A model generated the notes under the pieces. That model was not told the origin of the DNA. It ran no database searches and saw only the letters and a program-made list of their open reading frames with translations. The translations under genes were made by a program, and so were the position numbers. Positions 33,771 to 44,285 of a DNA stretch of 64,000 nucleotides are shown piece after piece (position 1 is the stretch's first letter; every line of letters starts with the position of its first letter). This DNA comes from Dendrolimus kikuchii (Eukaryota; Arthropoda; Insecta; Lepidoptera; Lasiocampidae): NCBI GenBank assembly GCA_019925095.2, contig CM034388.1:26356934-26420933 (forward strand), given 5' to 3'.

Positions 33771-33947
33771 ATTAGTAAGTTGAAGTGTGGCAGTGGGTCG
33801 ACCACGTCTGTCGCTGGACTGGCGGCCGATGCAGCAAACGTGTCTTGGAGTGAACTTGAAGACCGCGCCTTGGCAAAGTAGCGTAGGACGCCCTCCAGCC
33901 CGGTGGACTAACGACCTGCGCAAGGTCAAGGTCTTGCAATGCGGCGC

Positions 33948-34180
33948 AACCCACAGCCGGGTGGTAAGGCATTTGCTCGACTGGATGGCTACCACCCCTG
34001 GTCTAGAGTATGCCGCCATAATAACTTTAAGCCGTGTTTCGGTAGTTCCCGGTTCTCCTTCAAGGCCAGCAGCTCATTAGCAGCACCTCCTGTATTGCTA
34101 ATGTCCATAAGCGACAGTATCTAATTTCCATCACAGTTGGGTCATCAGCCTGTCTTCTGTGCTTCAACAATATAAAAAAG
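33948..34180 (+). mobile_element. Family J retroposon, tail type B, nested
   Basis: Begins AACCCACAGCCGGGTGGTAA and has the second tail type: GGTTCTCCTTCAAGGCCAGC, GCTAATGTCCATAAGCGACA, CACAGTTGGGTCATCAGCCT. It lies inside the RTE-like LINE. Confidence 0.85.
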
Positions 34181-34554
34181 TCCAGCAGTGGACAGGGACC
34201 GGCTGAAAAAGAAGATATATAATTTTAATCTTTACACTTACATAAACTAAATTAAAATTATGAATCGAACCATTCTTTATAAATTATATATCTTGAAAAT
34301 AAACAATAAATCTTAACTAACGAAGCCATTTCTCTCCAACAAAGTAAGGGGCCACTCATGAAGCAATTCTCGTGAACTGCTCTTTGACTGTGACGAATGA
34401 GTTAATCATGTGGTTATTACTCATTACATTATGTGGTTGCTTCTGTAAGAATATCGTCGCTAGAATGACGTCAATATATTCTCATTATTAGGCCGTGAGA
34501 AACAAAGTAGCTTCACTATATTTTTTCCATATTTTTTTTTACCGAAAACATTTT
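34181..34554. other. AT-rich stretch, nothing recognised
   Basis: No gene or repeat family seen beyond the RTE-like end near 34183-34210. Confidence 0.35.
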
Positions 34555-34805
34555 TATCCGTGCAGGAACGGAGAAAGAATACAATTTCCGGCGGCCAGGC
34601 GGCCTGTCGTAAGAGGCGACAAAACAACCCACAGCCAGGTGGTAAAGTATTTGCTCGACTAGATAGCGACCACCCCTGGTCTAAAGTATGTCGCCATAAC
34701 AATTTTGAGTTGTGTTCAGGCATTAGTGAACAGGTTCCAGTCTCCCTTAAGAGAGCAGCAGCGTATTTGTAGCACCTTTGGTGTTGCAAATGTCCATAGG
34801 CGATG
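34555..34805 (+). mobile_element. Family J retroposon, long head, 3' truncated
   Basis: Head TATCCGTGCAGGAACGG; it breaks off at CCATAGGCGATG, lacking the last ~55 bp and A-run, exactly where an inverted-repeat element begins (34806). The younger element probably removed or displaced the tail. Confidence 0.9.
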
Positions 34806-34964
34806 AAAACCGAGTTCAAACAAAAAGCAAAAAGTAAATATTTTCAACAACATCTCGAAGTCGGTGTATTTTGCAATTTTGATTTTGATGTTTCACTTGG
34901 CACTGACTTCAAGATGTTGAAAATATTTATTTCTTGCTTTTTGATTTGAAATCGGTTTGGTTTT
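34806..34964. repeat. Foldback, ~55-bp arms
   Basis: The left arm (CAAAAAGCAAAAAGTAAATA, CTCGAAGTCGGTG) is complementary, at roughly 80%, to the right arm (CACTGACTTCAAGATGTTG, CTTGCTTTTTGATTTGAAAT). The outer word AAACCGAGTTCAAA belongs to the AACCGACTTCAAAA family also seen at 35827 and 40173. Confidence 0.8.
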
Positions 34965-35403
34965 TGTAAAAAAATATTCCTACTTTTTAGTTGCTTGAAT
35001 AGCTTTAGAAATAATATTTTAAGCATCTGTAGAAATCGTATTGCTGGCACGCGTATACAAGTTTTGCTTTTTGAAGAGTGTAGGCGCTCGGCGTTCTTCA
35101 ACAAGGGTTGCTCTTGATTTCCGTGGGATCCAGACTTGGTGACAATCGGCTCACCTTAGGAGTATGCTTTCTCTAATATTTTTTTTTTTTGAAAATCGGT
35201 TTACAATTGATGGAGAAATCGCGTAACAAACATACAAAAAACATAGGTACAGTCGAATTGAGAATCTTGTCCTTTTGGAAGTCGCTTAAAAATACATCAT
35301 ATCTTAATCTTACAAACTAGGCGTTGGATCCTCACGATTTATTCTGATGTGGGTAGTTTTGTATGTGCCGCTGGCTTTCAATTCGTCGGGATCTTTTTTT
35401 TTT
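34965..35403. other. AT-rich stretch, probably part of the same composite
   Basis: Contains GAAAATCGGTTTACAATTGA at 35192 and CAATTCGTCGGGATC near 35381, words of the AACCGACTTCAAAA family. No gene is seen. Confidence 0.4.
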
Positions 35404-35702
35404 ATGTATGTTCACCGATTACTTCGAGATTTATGATCCGATTTACGTGATTCTTTTTTTGTTCGACGCGGAATAGTTTCCATTTGGTCCCCTAAAAATT
35501 TGACATAGTTTGGCCCGGTAGTTTTCATTTTATGAACATTTATTATGAAAAATTTTCCATTCCGTTCCATATGTACACCGATTACGCTGAGATTTATAAT
35601 CCGATTTACGTGATTCTTATTTAATTTGATGAGGAATAGTTGCTATTTGGTCCCCTAAAAATTTAACATAGTTTGGCTCAGTAGTTTTCATTTTACGAAC
35701 GT
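35404..35702. repeat. Direct duplication of a ~132-bp unit, ~165 bp apart
   Basis: Both units share TTTACGTGATTCTT, ATTTGGTCCCCTAAAAATTT and AGTAGTTTTCATTTTA (first copy GTAGTTTTCATTTTATGAAC, second GTAGTTTTCATTTTACGAAC). Diverged by about 12%. Confidence 0.85.
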
Positions 35703-35805
35703 TTTTTTTGTTTCCGTTTCTTGGAACCTATATTTTTTAAGGAGCGCGGCACCTTTCGTAGGTATACCCATACATAGCTAGACACTAAAAAGTAACAAAT
35801 AAAAT

Positions 35806-35999
35806 AAAAAAACTTCGTTTAAATAAACCGACTTCAAAAACTAAAAAAAAATTACTATATTTTTTTTTGAAAATTACTAAGCACCGATTTTAAGATATTT
35901 TAGATAATATATATTAATAATAATAGCTTTAGAAATAAATTATTTTATACTTTTTAGTTTTTTAGTTTTTGAAATCGGTTTTTTTAAACGAAGTTTTTA
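35806..35999. mobile_element. Foldback MITE, ~42-bp arms
   Basis: The left arm AAAAACTTCGTTTAAATAAA then CCGACTTCAAAAACTAAAA is matched by the right arm read backwards (AAAAACTTCGTTTAAAAAAA, CCGATTTCAAAAACTAAAAA). About 194 bp, no coding capacity, flanks AT-rich so the target duplication is unclear. Confidence 0.82.
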
Positions 36000-36454
36000 T
36001 ATTTTAATTACTTATTTATTACAAACATTTTCTTTCACATTTTAAAGCGTTAAATACTAAAGAGGGATATTATTAAATTAGTTAGCTAGATTTGGCGAGA
36101 AGCCAAATATGTCCGACATAATTTCTCAATAAACTATGTGCTTAAATTAGCTCCACTTTAATTAGTACCAAACATGGCTTCTGGTGCTGATCAGCATTAA
36201 CCTCATGTACGCACTAGCAATCGATTTAAGATGAAAGTGGATTGTTTGTAATAGAATAGAGAAAGGTAATAAGTAAATTAGTTAAGATGCATCTATTTAT
36301 TGACGTCATTTTATATAGCCTTATTTCAATATAACATTTTTATTAAAAGACTAGCAAGTGGCACCAAAACTTCGTGCGCGTATAACAACATATTTGTTAG
36401 TGAATTGCAACAGCGGTACCAAAATAATACGATCGCAACGCCCCGTCTTTGTTG
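36000..36454. other. AT-rich stretch, nothing recognised
   Basis: No gene or repeat family seen. Confidence 0.35.
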
Positions 36455-36660
36455 TATTTATTGCATGAGTTCAGCAGACAGGCATACGGCACACCTGATG
36501 GAAAGCGGTTACTATCGCCTATGGACAATTGTAACACCAAAGGTGCTACCAATGTGCTGCTGCTCTCTAAAGGGAGACTGGAACTTAGAATGCAGGAACA
36601 CAACTCAATGTTGTTATGGCAGCATCCTCTAGACGGACCAATACCTGGCTATGGCAACTT
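36455..36660 (-). mobile_element. Family J retroposon, internally deleted
   Basis: Tail and middle recognisable (GTTCAGCAGACAGGCATACG, CTACCAATGTGCTGCTGCTC), then a jump to ACCAATACCTGGCTATGG, with ~30 bp of the middle-to-landmark region lost and no head. Confidence 0.85.
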
Positions 36661-36844
36661 CTATATTCTATATTCGTCTATCCCACAGTAACGACATTAT
36701 TTATAGGGACAAAACTATCCTAAGCGCTGACTCAGGGTATGAGCTAGCTCTGTGTCAAGTTTATCGTACATTAGTTTAGATGTCTTGACAGACAGACAAA
36801 ATTCTTATTTATATGCATTCAATTTTTAAAATTACTTCGTTCTG

Positions 36845-37020
36845 CCAGTCCTTTACACTGCTAGACGTAGGCCTCCCCAAGTTTGCGCCACATATTCCGG
36901 TCTTCCGTCTTCCTTATCCAGCCCCTACCTTGCACAGGGCGTCAGTCCACCGGGCTGAATGCCGTCCTGCCCTACGTTTGACGAGATAAGCTTGCTCCAT
37001 CGGCCGTCGGTACTGCGACT
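36845..37020 (-). pseudogene. RTE-like LINE C-terminal fragment
   Basis: In mixed frames the minus strand reads RRPMEQAYLV, ARWTDALCKV and WRKLGEAYV-like codons, the same type of region as GRPPARWTNDLRKV at 33880. Heavily frameshifted. The GCTCCATCGGCCGTCGG block at 36995 marks its 5' side. Confidence 0.6.
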
Positions 37021-37499
37021 ATTATAAAATTACTACAAAACCGAAATTCTGTGACCTACTAAGATAATAACATTTAATAAAGTAATAATTGAACCACTTT
37101 ATACTTGATAACGAGAACTTAAAAAATTCACACTTTTCCTAAGGAAAATCTTAACAAACTAACTTACAAGGTCGTGACTTTTTTAGGGATAAGAAAGTTA
37201 CGTTTCAATGTAACTTTGGCGAAGTTATCAAAAACTCTGAACCTCCTTTAACGCTGAAATAATTATTTTCGACCTTGAATCTTAAATAGACAAAAAATAA
37301 TAATAACTTTTAAAAACTCTGTTTTAGGGAATTGGGCTCTTTCGAATTACTATTATTAAGGCCAAATCCTTACCAATATTTAGAAATTTACTCAGAAAAC
37401 ACTATTTGTCCATAAATAGCTATGTCTGGTTAACACAATATGTATTTTGAAATATATTATTGTATGTATTGTATTGTATGTATGTATTGTTATTGTATT
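37021..37499. other. AT-rich stretch, nothing recognised
   Basis: No gene or repeat family seen. Confidence 0.35.
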
Positions 37500-37731
37500 T
37501 GCCAGGTGGTAGGGCATTTGCCCGACTGGATGGCTACCACCCCTGGTCTAGAGTATGCTGCCATAACAAGCTTGAGTTGTGTTCCGGCATTAGTGACCAG
37601 GTTCCAGTGTCCGTTAAGAGAGCAGCAGCGCATTTGTAGCACCTTTTGTGTTGCAAATGTCCATAGGCGATGGTACTCGCTTTCCATCAAGTGGGCCGAC
37701 TGCCTGTCTGCTGAACCCCTGCAATAAAAAA
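37500..37731 (+). mobile_element. Family J retroposon, short head
   Basis: Begins exactly at GCCAGGTGGTAGGGCATTTG after GTATTT and runs to CCTGCAATAAAAAAAT. The ~80-bp outer head is absent. Confidence 0.94.
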
Positions 37732-37789
37732 ATGTGTATATATATGACTAATTATATATGTGTCGGAGAAGCATTGTTCTCACATTGCC

Positions 37790-39583
37790 TTTAGTGGTTG
37801 CGGTTTTACCTCGGCTGAACTGTTGCCATGAGAGGGGGATGAATTTAATGATGGCCACCATAGGGCGACACAAAGCACTAATTGAGAACGGGCGACGGGT
37901 AATATAAAGCCCGAGGGGAAGGATTCCGGCGGGCCGGGATCGGTGGTTTGCGGCGGCCTACGCTATCTTACTGCCGTTTCGCAACGTGTTATGGCTGGGA
38001 GAGAAGAAACGGCGAAAGAAACTTCCCAGCAACACGCCTAGTCTATCCTGTGGGGGGGCTATGTCTCCTAGCGTCCCTCGCAGGGACGTGGAGAGATCTT
38101 GATTGGCGGCGCCTGAGACGCCGCCGTCTGTGTCTGTCTGTCCGTGCCTGCCAGCCTGCCGTCCTAACCGCGGGCGGGCTGATCCGGGCCAGCCGTTTTG
38201 TGATAACGTCGACCCTGTCCGTGAGGACGTTACGCGGTCGTCGCACGAGAGCCTTTCGCCGAGGCTTATAATCGGACGCGGACACGACGAGTGGATTTCG
38301 ATGGTGCGGCGCGAGATCGAAATACTTACGCGAGAGCGACGTAATGTAGTTTTTGATGGAGGGAAGCTCCAGATCGCGGTGGAGGTCGACGTTACGCATA
38401 TAGAGGGGAGCACCGACGGCTCTGCGCATGAATTTGTTTTGCACGATTTGCAATTTATCTAAAAGGGCAGGCTTGGCATGGCCGAATACCACACTCGCGT
38501 ATGTCATGATCGGGCGGATGCATGTTTTATACAAAGTAAGCTTGTGTCTGAGGGACATTTTGCTTCGTTTGTCTATCATGGGTGCTAAACGACCCATCAC
38601 AAATCGCGCTCTATTTCGGATTATAGTGATATGCTCGTTGAAGCGCAAGTTCCGATCTAGGGTGACACCCAGGTATTTGGTGTACTTTTCCCAGGGAATT
38701 TGTTGTTCGTAGAGCGAAATGGTTTTTAGGCGAAGGCAAGCGCGTTTGGGGGAGCGAAGCGTGCCCGGGGAAAAGAACATTGCTGCGCTTTTCTCCGGGT
38801 TTACCTCTATCCTCCATTTGCGAAACCATTCGCCTAGCTCTGTGACAGCTGCCTGCAGCCGGACGCAAGCCATTTGTCGGTTGTGATCTGATGTATAGAG
38901 TGCGGTGTCATCCGCGAAGAGGGCTAACTCCACATCTGGAGTTTTTGGGATGTCGCTGGTGTACAGCGTGAAAAGTAGTGGGGACAGGGCCGAGCCCTGT
39001 GGTACACCGGCTGTGAGTGGGTGAGGGGACGAGCGCGTTCCCTCCACTCGAAAACGGAAGCTTCGGCCTAAGAGGAAGTCTCGCAAGATGAGCACGAGTC
39101 TGTCTGGCACACCGAACTGGTACAACTTGTAAATCAAGCCGTTGTGCCAGACCTTGTCGAAGGCTTTTGCTACGTCTAGCGGCTGTTCCTATAGGGCGGG
39201 GGCGATGGGCAAAGTGAGATAGTATGTGCTCCGTGATGCGGTGCACCTGTTGCACGCATGAGTGTCTAGCACGGAAGCCAAATTGCTCATCAGGTAATAG
39301 ATGTTTGCTGAAGGCAAAATCTCTAAGTCGTGAGAGGATGACTCTCTCGTAAAGCTTGCTGAGTGCGCTTAGTAGGCTGATAGGACGGTAGCTGGACGGT
39401 TTATTAGCCGGTTTTCCCGGCTTGTGAATACCAATGACATCTGCCTCCTTCCAGATCGCGGGGAAGGAGCAGTTTGTTATGGCGGCATTAAAGATGCTCA
39501 CCAGGATTATAATTAGATGGGCGGGTAGGAGTTTTAAAACGCGATTGTTGATGCCATCGGTCCCTGGGGTCTGATTAGTCGTT
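37790..39583 (-). pseudogene. Jockey-clade LINE: reverse transcriptase and 3' UTR
   Basis: Best-preserved RT in the window. 38908-39583 carries TDGINNRVLKLLP, FPAIWKEADVIGIHKPGK and SYRPISLLSALSKLYE. After a small frameshifting deletion near 39178 the next frame (to 38043) carries motif A (DVAKAFDKVWH), motif B (GVPQGSALSPLLFTLY), the intact catalytic FADDTALY, KYLGVTLDRNL and the C-terminal SIKNYITSLSRKYFDLAPHH. The product would be a non-LTR RT copying its RNA at a nicked target. Endonuclease and ORF1 are absent (5' truncation near 39583). The reported frame start is TTG, so no initiation codon belongs to it. The 3' UTR contains GCCATAACACGTTGCGAAAC inside a hairpin and runs to about 37790. 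Confidence 0.92.
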
Positions 39584-39864
39584 GGTCAGATTACAATATT
39601 CATAACTTTTATTACATTAAGAACATTTTTAGGTTATAAAAAGATTTAACAAATCAAATAAAATTAAATTAAAGATTTTAAAAGTAATTAAAATGTAAAC
39701 AAATAATATTGTGCATTATACATGCAAACAACAATCAACCCGACTCATAGCTTCCTCCGAGATATGTATGTAGAAATATTTATTTCTTAAATTAGTTTGA
39801 GTATTTATGTATCTATTGCCTTTTTCCTGCACCACCTACATCGCCTGATTCAATTTTTTTATTT

Positions 39865-40011
39865 ATTTAGGTTGCCTGGAAGAGATCGCTTTGAGCGATA
39901 AGGCCGCCTATTGTATTGCCTAGTAAATATTGTAAATATGGTCTGTTTTTGTAATTGTATATTTTGGTGTGCAATAAAGTGTTATCACTCTCTCTCTCTC
40001 TCTCTCTCTCT
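39865..40011 (+). mobile_element. LINE 3' UTR end with (CT)n tail
   Basis: GGTTGCCTGGAAGAGATCGC, then TTTGAGCGATAAGGCCGCC and GTGCAATAAAGTGTTATCA, closing in (CT)n at 39988-40011. Carries the hairpin ATCGCT-TTG-AGCGAT. Confidence 0.75.
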
Positions 40012-40460
40012 ATTAACACAGATACTTTTTATCGTTATACAAAATATCACAGCCTCCTTGATTTTGTATGTATGTGTCTCTATATGACCTCACAATTCTA
40101 AAGAGTCAAATAGCTTATTGATTACTATTTAAACAGTAATTTAAATAATTTCTATGATATGAGTACAAGGTATTTTTAACCGACTTCAAAAAAAGGAGGC
40201 AGCTCTCAATTCGTCGGAATCCTTTTTTTAACGTATATGCTCTTTTTAGAACGAAGTTCTTTACCACACGTTACTATGCGGATGACGGCTAGAAGAAAAA
40301 AGTGTTAGCGAAAGAAAAAATGCTGACCACTATATAGTATTATACAATTTCCAGCTTTAATACAATGAAATACGTTCTAAAATAATATCCATTAGTGTAA
40401 TTAATATACGCTGTTTTGAAAATAAATCTTGTAATTGCACTTATTTACCATACAATTTTT
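40012..40460. other. AT-rich stretch with a dispersed word
   Basis: AACCGACTTCAAAAAAAGG at about 40179 and CTCAATTCGTCGGAATCC at 40205 belong to the family at 35806. Otherwise nothing is recognised. Confidence 0.45.
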
Positions 40461-40530
40461 TCGATGGCCTTCGATGGCCTCCAAGGGCCTCCGGTGACCT
40501 CCGATGGCCTTCGATGATTTTTAATGATTT
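40461..40530. repeat. Decamer minisatellite
   Basis: Seven 10-bp units such as TCGATGGCCT, CCGGTGACCT, TCGATGATTT, diverging toward the right. Confidence 0.9.
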
Positions 40531-41030
40531 TCGAAACTTCGTTCCAATGAGGTGACCTAATGACACCTAATAAGTTTTTTATTCTCATTGTTTTAGAATT
40601 TATTGGAAGATGTTAAAAGTAACCAGTTCTGTAGACATTTTGGCAAAAGATTCTTGTTCTGTTATAGTTAGCGTGCAAAGTTTTCATGTTTTATGAAATA
40701 AAGAATGTAATTACGACCGTTTTGTTATTACTTGCTTTTAATAGAAATATCCTCTGCAGACGGAGGACAATATTTCACATTACTTTCAAATATTTTATAT
40801 ATAAAATAACTAATAAGGGTCCAGTAGTCGTTGTCCTGCCTTGAAAAAATAAAAATCAAAAACATAATTTCAGGACCACCTGCCGGTTCCATTTGTGAAT
40901 CTAAACCATCTAGGGACCCACTTCACACGCAACACTTCATCAAAATCGGTCAAGCCGTTTTTGAGTTTTAGCGAGACTAATATACAACAATTGATTTTTA
41001 TATATAAGTTTATATATGTACTTTGTACTC
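40531..41030. repeat. Unassigned stretch with dispersed repeat
   Basis: 40806-41010 carries CAGGACCACCTGCCGGTTCC, AATCTAAACCATCTAGGGAC and CATCAAAATCGGTCAAGCC, the family at 28885 in single copy. The left half is unassigned. Confidence 0.65.
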
Positions 41031-41033
41031 TTA

Positions 41034-41217
41034 GGGCCGCTTTTATAAGGTGGCTTAAATTTATTTAAGAAACACTATTTCTAACAAAACGTGTTTAACA
41101 CCCTTAAATACATTTAGCGTCTTGCACAACGCAAAGTTTGCCACTAAATATGTTTAAAGAACTGTCAATACGTTTTGTGTAAAACGTATTTAGGCAGTTT
41201 AGTTATGCAAGCGGCCC
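41034..41217 (-). mobile_element. Harbinger-type MITE, TTA target duplication
   Basis: 184 bp from GGGCCGCTTTTATAAGG to AGTTATGCAAGCGGCCC, flanked by TTA (41031-41033, 41218-41220). Reverse-complemented, it aligns throughout with 3336-3543 (TTTAAACATATTTAG, GTGCAAGACGCTAA, TGTATTTAAGGGTGTTAAA). Confidence 0.85.
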
Positions 41218-41410
41218 TTAGTATTTATAAAAATTAAGGTATTTTTATATATTGTAGCTAGTATGTAATTTTTACAATTTATTTTAAATCTATGATAATG
41301 TAATATACCTACCTATTTTTAAGTTAGTTTTCATAATTATGAAGGTTGCCTGAAAAATATCGCCAGCGGTGACAATACCTCCTATTGTATATATAATTTC
41401 ATTTCTAATA

Positions 41411-42688
41411 GGTCGGGGAAAAAGTCTTTTCACATATATTATGTATGAACTTGTAATAAGATCTCTTTGGCTATACCATTTGTATCTGGCTGGTTTTGGT
41501 ATCATTAAAAAGTTTTAATTTTAAAGAAGACAATTCTAAATTCAAATTAGGAAAATGTGTGATTTTCGTTTGTTTTTCTTATTGTTAAAATGAGTTAATC
41601 TAATGAAGAAATTCGATACATTTTAAAATTTTACTACAAAAAAGGTAAAAATGCAACACAAGCCGCGAAAAATTTTGTGATGTTTATGGACCTAATGCAG
41701 TATTTGTGAGAGTAGCGCAGATTTAGTTTAAGCGTTTTCAATCCGGAAATTTTGATATCAAAGATGCACGTCGCTCTGGTCGCCCTGTTACGGACAAAAT
41801 TGATGCCATGTTTGAAATAGTGGAGCAAGATCGGCATATTAGTAGTTATGATGTAGCTGAAAAACTGGGAATTGACCACAAAACGGTTTTGGCGCATTTG
41901 AAAAAATCTGGGTACACAAAAAAGCTCGATATTTGGGTGCCTCATGAGCTCACTGAAAGAAACCTAATGAACCGTGTACTCATTTGTAATTCTTTATTAC
42001 GACGAAAAGAAACCGTACCATTTTTGAAGAAGCTGATAACTGGTGATGAAGAGTGGATCACGTACGACAAGAACGTGCGAAAAAGATCGTGGTCAAAGGC
42101 CGGTCAGGCTTCACAGACTGTGGCGAAACCCGGGTTAACTCGCAACAAGGTGATGATGTGTGTATGGTGGGATTGGAAGGGCTTTATTCATTATGAGCTG
42201 TTACCGCCAGGCAGGACCATCGATTCTGAACTGTACTGCGAACAACTGATGAGATTAAAGCAAAAAATTGAGAGAAAGCGACCGGAATTAATCAACAGAA
42301 GGGGTGTGGTTTTTCACCATGATAACGCTAGACCTCACACATATTTAGCCACTCAGCAAAAATTACGACAGTTTGGCTGGAAGGCGTTAATGCATCTGCC
42401 GTATAGTCCTGATCTTGCACCTTCAGATTTTCACCTGTTTCGGTCTCTGCAGAATTCCTTAGGCAGTGTCAGGTTAACATCACGAGAGGACTGCCAAAAC
42501 CACTTGTCGCAGTTTTTTGATCAGAAGCCCCAAAATTTATATAGCAATGGGATCACGTCCCTACCTACAAGACGGCAATAAGTTATCCAACAAAATGGCA
42601 CCTACATACTTTAGTTAAATGTAAATAAACTTTATAAAAAAACCTTTTGAATTTTTATATAAAATGCGAAGACATTTTTTCCCCAACC
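41411..42688 (+). mobile_element. mariner element, full length (1278 bp)
   Basis: Terminal inverted repeats GGTCGGGGAAAAAGTCTTTT and, from the right end, GGTTGGGGAAAAAATGTCTT. TA flanks both ends (41409-41410 and 42689-42690), the obligatory mariner target duplication. The length is typical of the family. It contains one broken transposase gene. Confidence 0.93.
41590..42614 (+). pseudogene. mariner transposase, inactivated
   Basis: Cut-and-paste transposase of the D,D34D type. The open part 41808-42581 encodes the second helix-turn-helix region (SSYDVAEKLGIDHKTV), WVPHEL (residues 43-48), the first aspartate in TGDEEW (residue 80), the second in HHDNARPH (172) and the third in DLAPSDFH (207), leaving 34 residues between the last two. 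Four lesions are visible: TAA at codon 3 after the ATG at 41590, a 1-base deletion near 41675, TAG at 41724-41726 where the family has tryptophan, and TAA at 42579-42581 that removes the last ~10 residues (VIQQNGTYIL can still be read beyond it). The catalytic core itself is intact, so loss of function is recent. Confidence 0.94.
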
Positions 42689-42730
42689 TAATATATAATG
42701 CCATAAAGAACATTCATTCATTCATTGTTT

Positions 42731-43129
42731 TGTAATTTATATCACTTTTACATAATTATGTCCAACTCTTATATATACCTATATTTTAATAAAATCCCAG
42801 CACTTCCTTAATAGCAAATGTACAATACTTTAACATCGCTGTTATACAAAAGAAGCAATATAAACATAGGCACCTGTAACTTCAGTAAGGGACAAAAATT
42901 ATGCTGAAGCGCCCATTATGTCGCCTCGGGCTCCGACGAAAGCATTGTAACATTATGATAAAAAAAAGAACACAAAGACGTTCCTACTAAATTTAAGAAC
43001 GGGAAATGTATTCATATTCTTTATTTTTATTGTATAAAGGATAAGGTAATGTGTTTTGTGGACTTTCTGAGTACAGCTTAGGAACTCATTGACGACATTT
43101 GCGGGTTGTGTATTTGAGTTATTCCATTT
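42731..43129. other. AT-rich stretch, nothing recognised
   Basis: No gene or repeat family seen. Confidence 0.35.
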
Positions 43130-43424
43130 TATCCGTGCAGGGACGGAGAAAGAATACAATTTCCTGCGGCCGGGCGGTCTTTCGTAAGAGGCGACAAAAC
43201 AACCCACAGCTAGGTGGTAGGGTCTGGATGGCTACCGCCCCTGGTCTAGAGCATGCCGCCATAACAACACTGAGTTGTGTTCCGGCATTAGTGGCCAGTT
43301 TCTAGTCAACCTTTAAAGAGCAGCAGCGTATTTGTAGCATCTTTGGTCTTGCAAGTGAAAGAAGTAGGCTTTCCATCATGTGGGCCGTCTGCCTGTCTGC
43401 TGAACTCGTGCAATAAAAAAATTA
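43130..43424 (+). mobile_element. Family J retroposon, long head, small deletions
   Basis: Head TATCCGTGCAGGGACGG. The GCATTTGCCCGAC block after the inner landmark is deleted, and AAATGTCCATAGGCG in the tail is replaced by AAGTGAAAGAAG. Ends CTCGTGCAATAAAAAAAT. Confidence 0.9.
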
Positions 43425-43809
43425 AAGTTCCTCAAAAGAATATAAATATGTATTTGGCGAAGCTGCTGCATAAGGAAGGTCTGAAACTTAACAAATATAG
43501 CAAATCTGATTATTCTATAAAACTCTTTTCGTGTGGGTCACTGAACTCCTCCTAAACGGGTAGACTGATTTTTATGAAATTTTTTGTATGAGTTTAAGTG
43601 GGTCTGGCGGATGGTTTAGATTTTCAATTGTGCTCGGTAGGTAGCGCTGCAATCGGGTTCTAATTTTTTTTTGCTCGACAATGTCTTCTGGGCCCGCTAG
43701 TATTTATTATAATAATCTAGGAAATCGAAGTGACATTTACAATGAACTTATCCCTCTAAGCGACTGCAACGCGAGACGTGATAGACGCCAAAAAACTATT
43801 AAAATGATA
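43425..43809 (-). repeat. Gap with a reversed dispersed repeat
   Basis: 43545-43700 is the family at 28885 reversed: AACTCCTCCTAAACGGGTAG, GGATGGTTTAGATTTTCAAT, GGTAGGTAGCGCTGCAATCG, GGGCCCGCTAGTA. The rest is unassigned. Confidence 0.65.
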
Positions 43810-44285
43810 TCCTAATAATACATTATATAAAGTACGCCAAGAGGCGTCGCGTTATTCGTCGCGAAGCCAGTCGCTAAGACAAAGTCGTGGTCAGGTTGCG
43901 GCGTGGCAATAGCATGGCACAAACTGGTGCCAAGCTATTGCCACTACCCAGTTAGGGATACCCATTAAAACACCTGGGTGTTCCGTCCTGCGCTTTATGC
44001 CAGGGCTACTGGACAACGAGATTCCCAACTCCGCGTGCCCTGACAGGCGTGGGCCTCACACACAGAACTCTTCCATTGACGTGGGACTTCTTTTATCCCC
44101 CGGCATCGTCTAGGTCTAGTTCGGAGCGGGGCGGTTTAGTACTCGCCCCACCGGAAGAGTAATGTACGCGCTTGGAACACTCGAGCTCTCATCTCGATGG
44201 CATGTGCAGGTGAGTGAGTACCCCTAGTCATCGTCATACCTTCACTAACTCACTCGGTGCCTCCCGACATGCAGCCGAGTGTATA
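43810..44285 (+). repeat. GC-rich unclassified repeat
   Basis: A GC-rich block in AT-rich flanks with GGATACCCATTAAAACACC, CCTGACAGGCGTGGGCC and GTCATCGTCATACCTTCAC. It resembles 53095-53610 in order and words, so both are copies of one family. No protein motif is recognised; a LINE 5' region is possible. Confidence 0.45.

Larger units (their letters stand above)
33115..34210 (+). pseudogene. RTE-like LINE C-terminus, twice interrupted
   Basis: 33130-33260 reads FEQCVLPIITCGAGIWTLT and VHKFKVTQRTMERV. After an inserted LINE end the frame resumes at 33789 with WQWVDHVCRWTGGRCSKRVL and, in another frame, VGRPPARWTNDLRKV. After an inserted family J copy it ends with CAGCAGTGGACAGGGACC at 34183. 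The order matches the end of RTE-like ORF2. Stops (TGA near 33850) and both insertions disable it. Its C-terminal motifs differ from those of the RTE copies at 30949 and 63099, so it is a second lineage. Confidence 0.72.
41340..42730 (+). mobile_element. LINE 3' UTR end, split by mariner
   Basis: 41341-41410 (GAAGGTTGCCTGAAAAATAT, CCTCCTATTGTATATATAAT) and 42689-42730 (CCATAAAGAACATTCATTC) rejoin into the 3' UTR and ATTC tail of the LINE family at 33262. The mariner is therefore younger. Confidence 0.8.

Noticed and set aside
33531..34019. 162-codon minus-strand frame as one gene
   Set aside because: It is a chimera of reversed family J, reversed RTE-like sequence and a LINE C-terminus joined across insertion boundaries.
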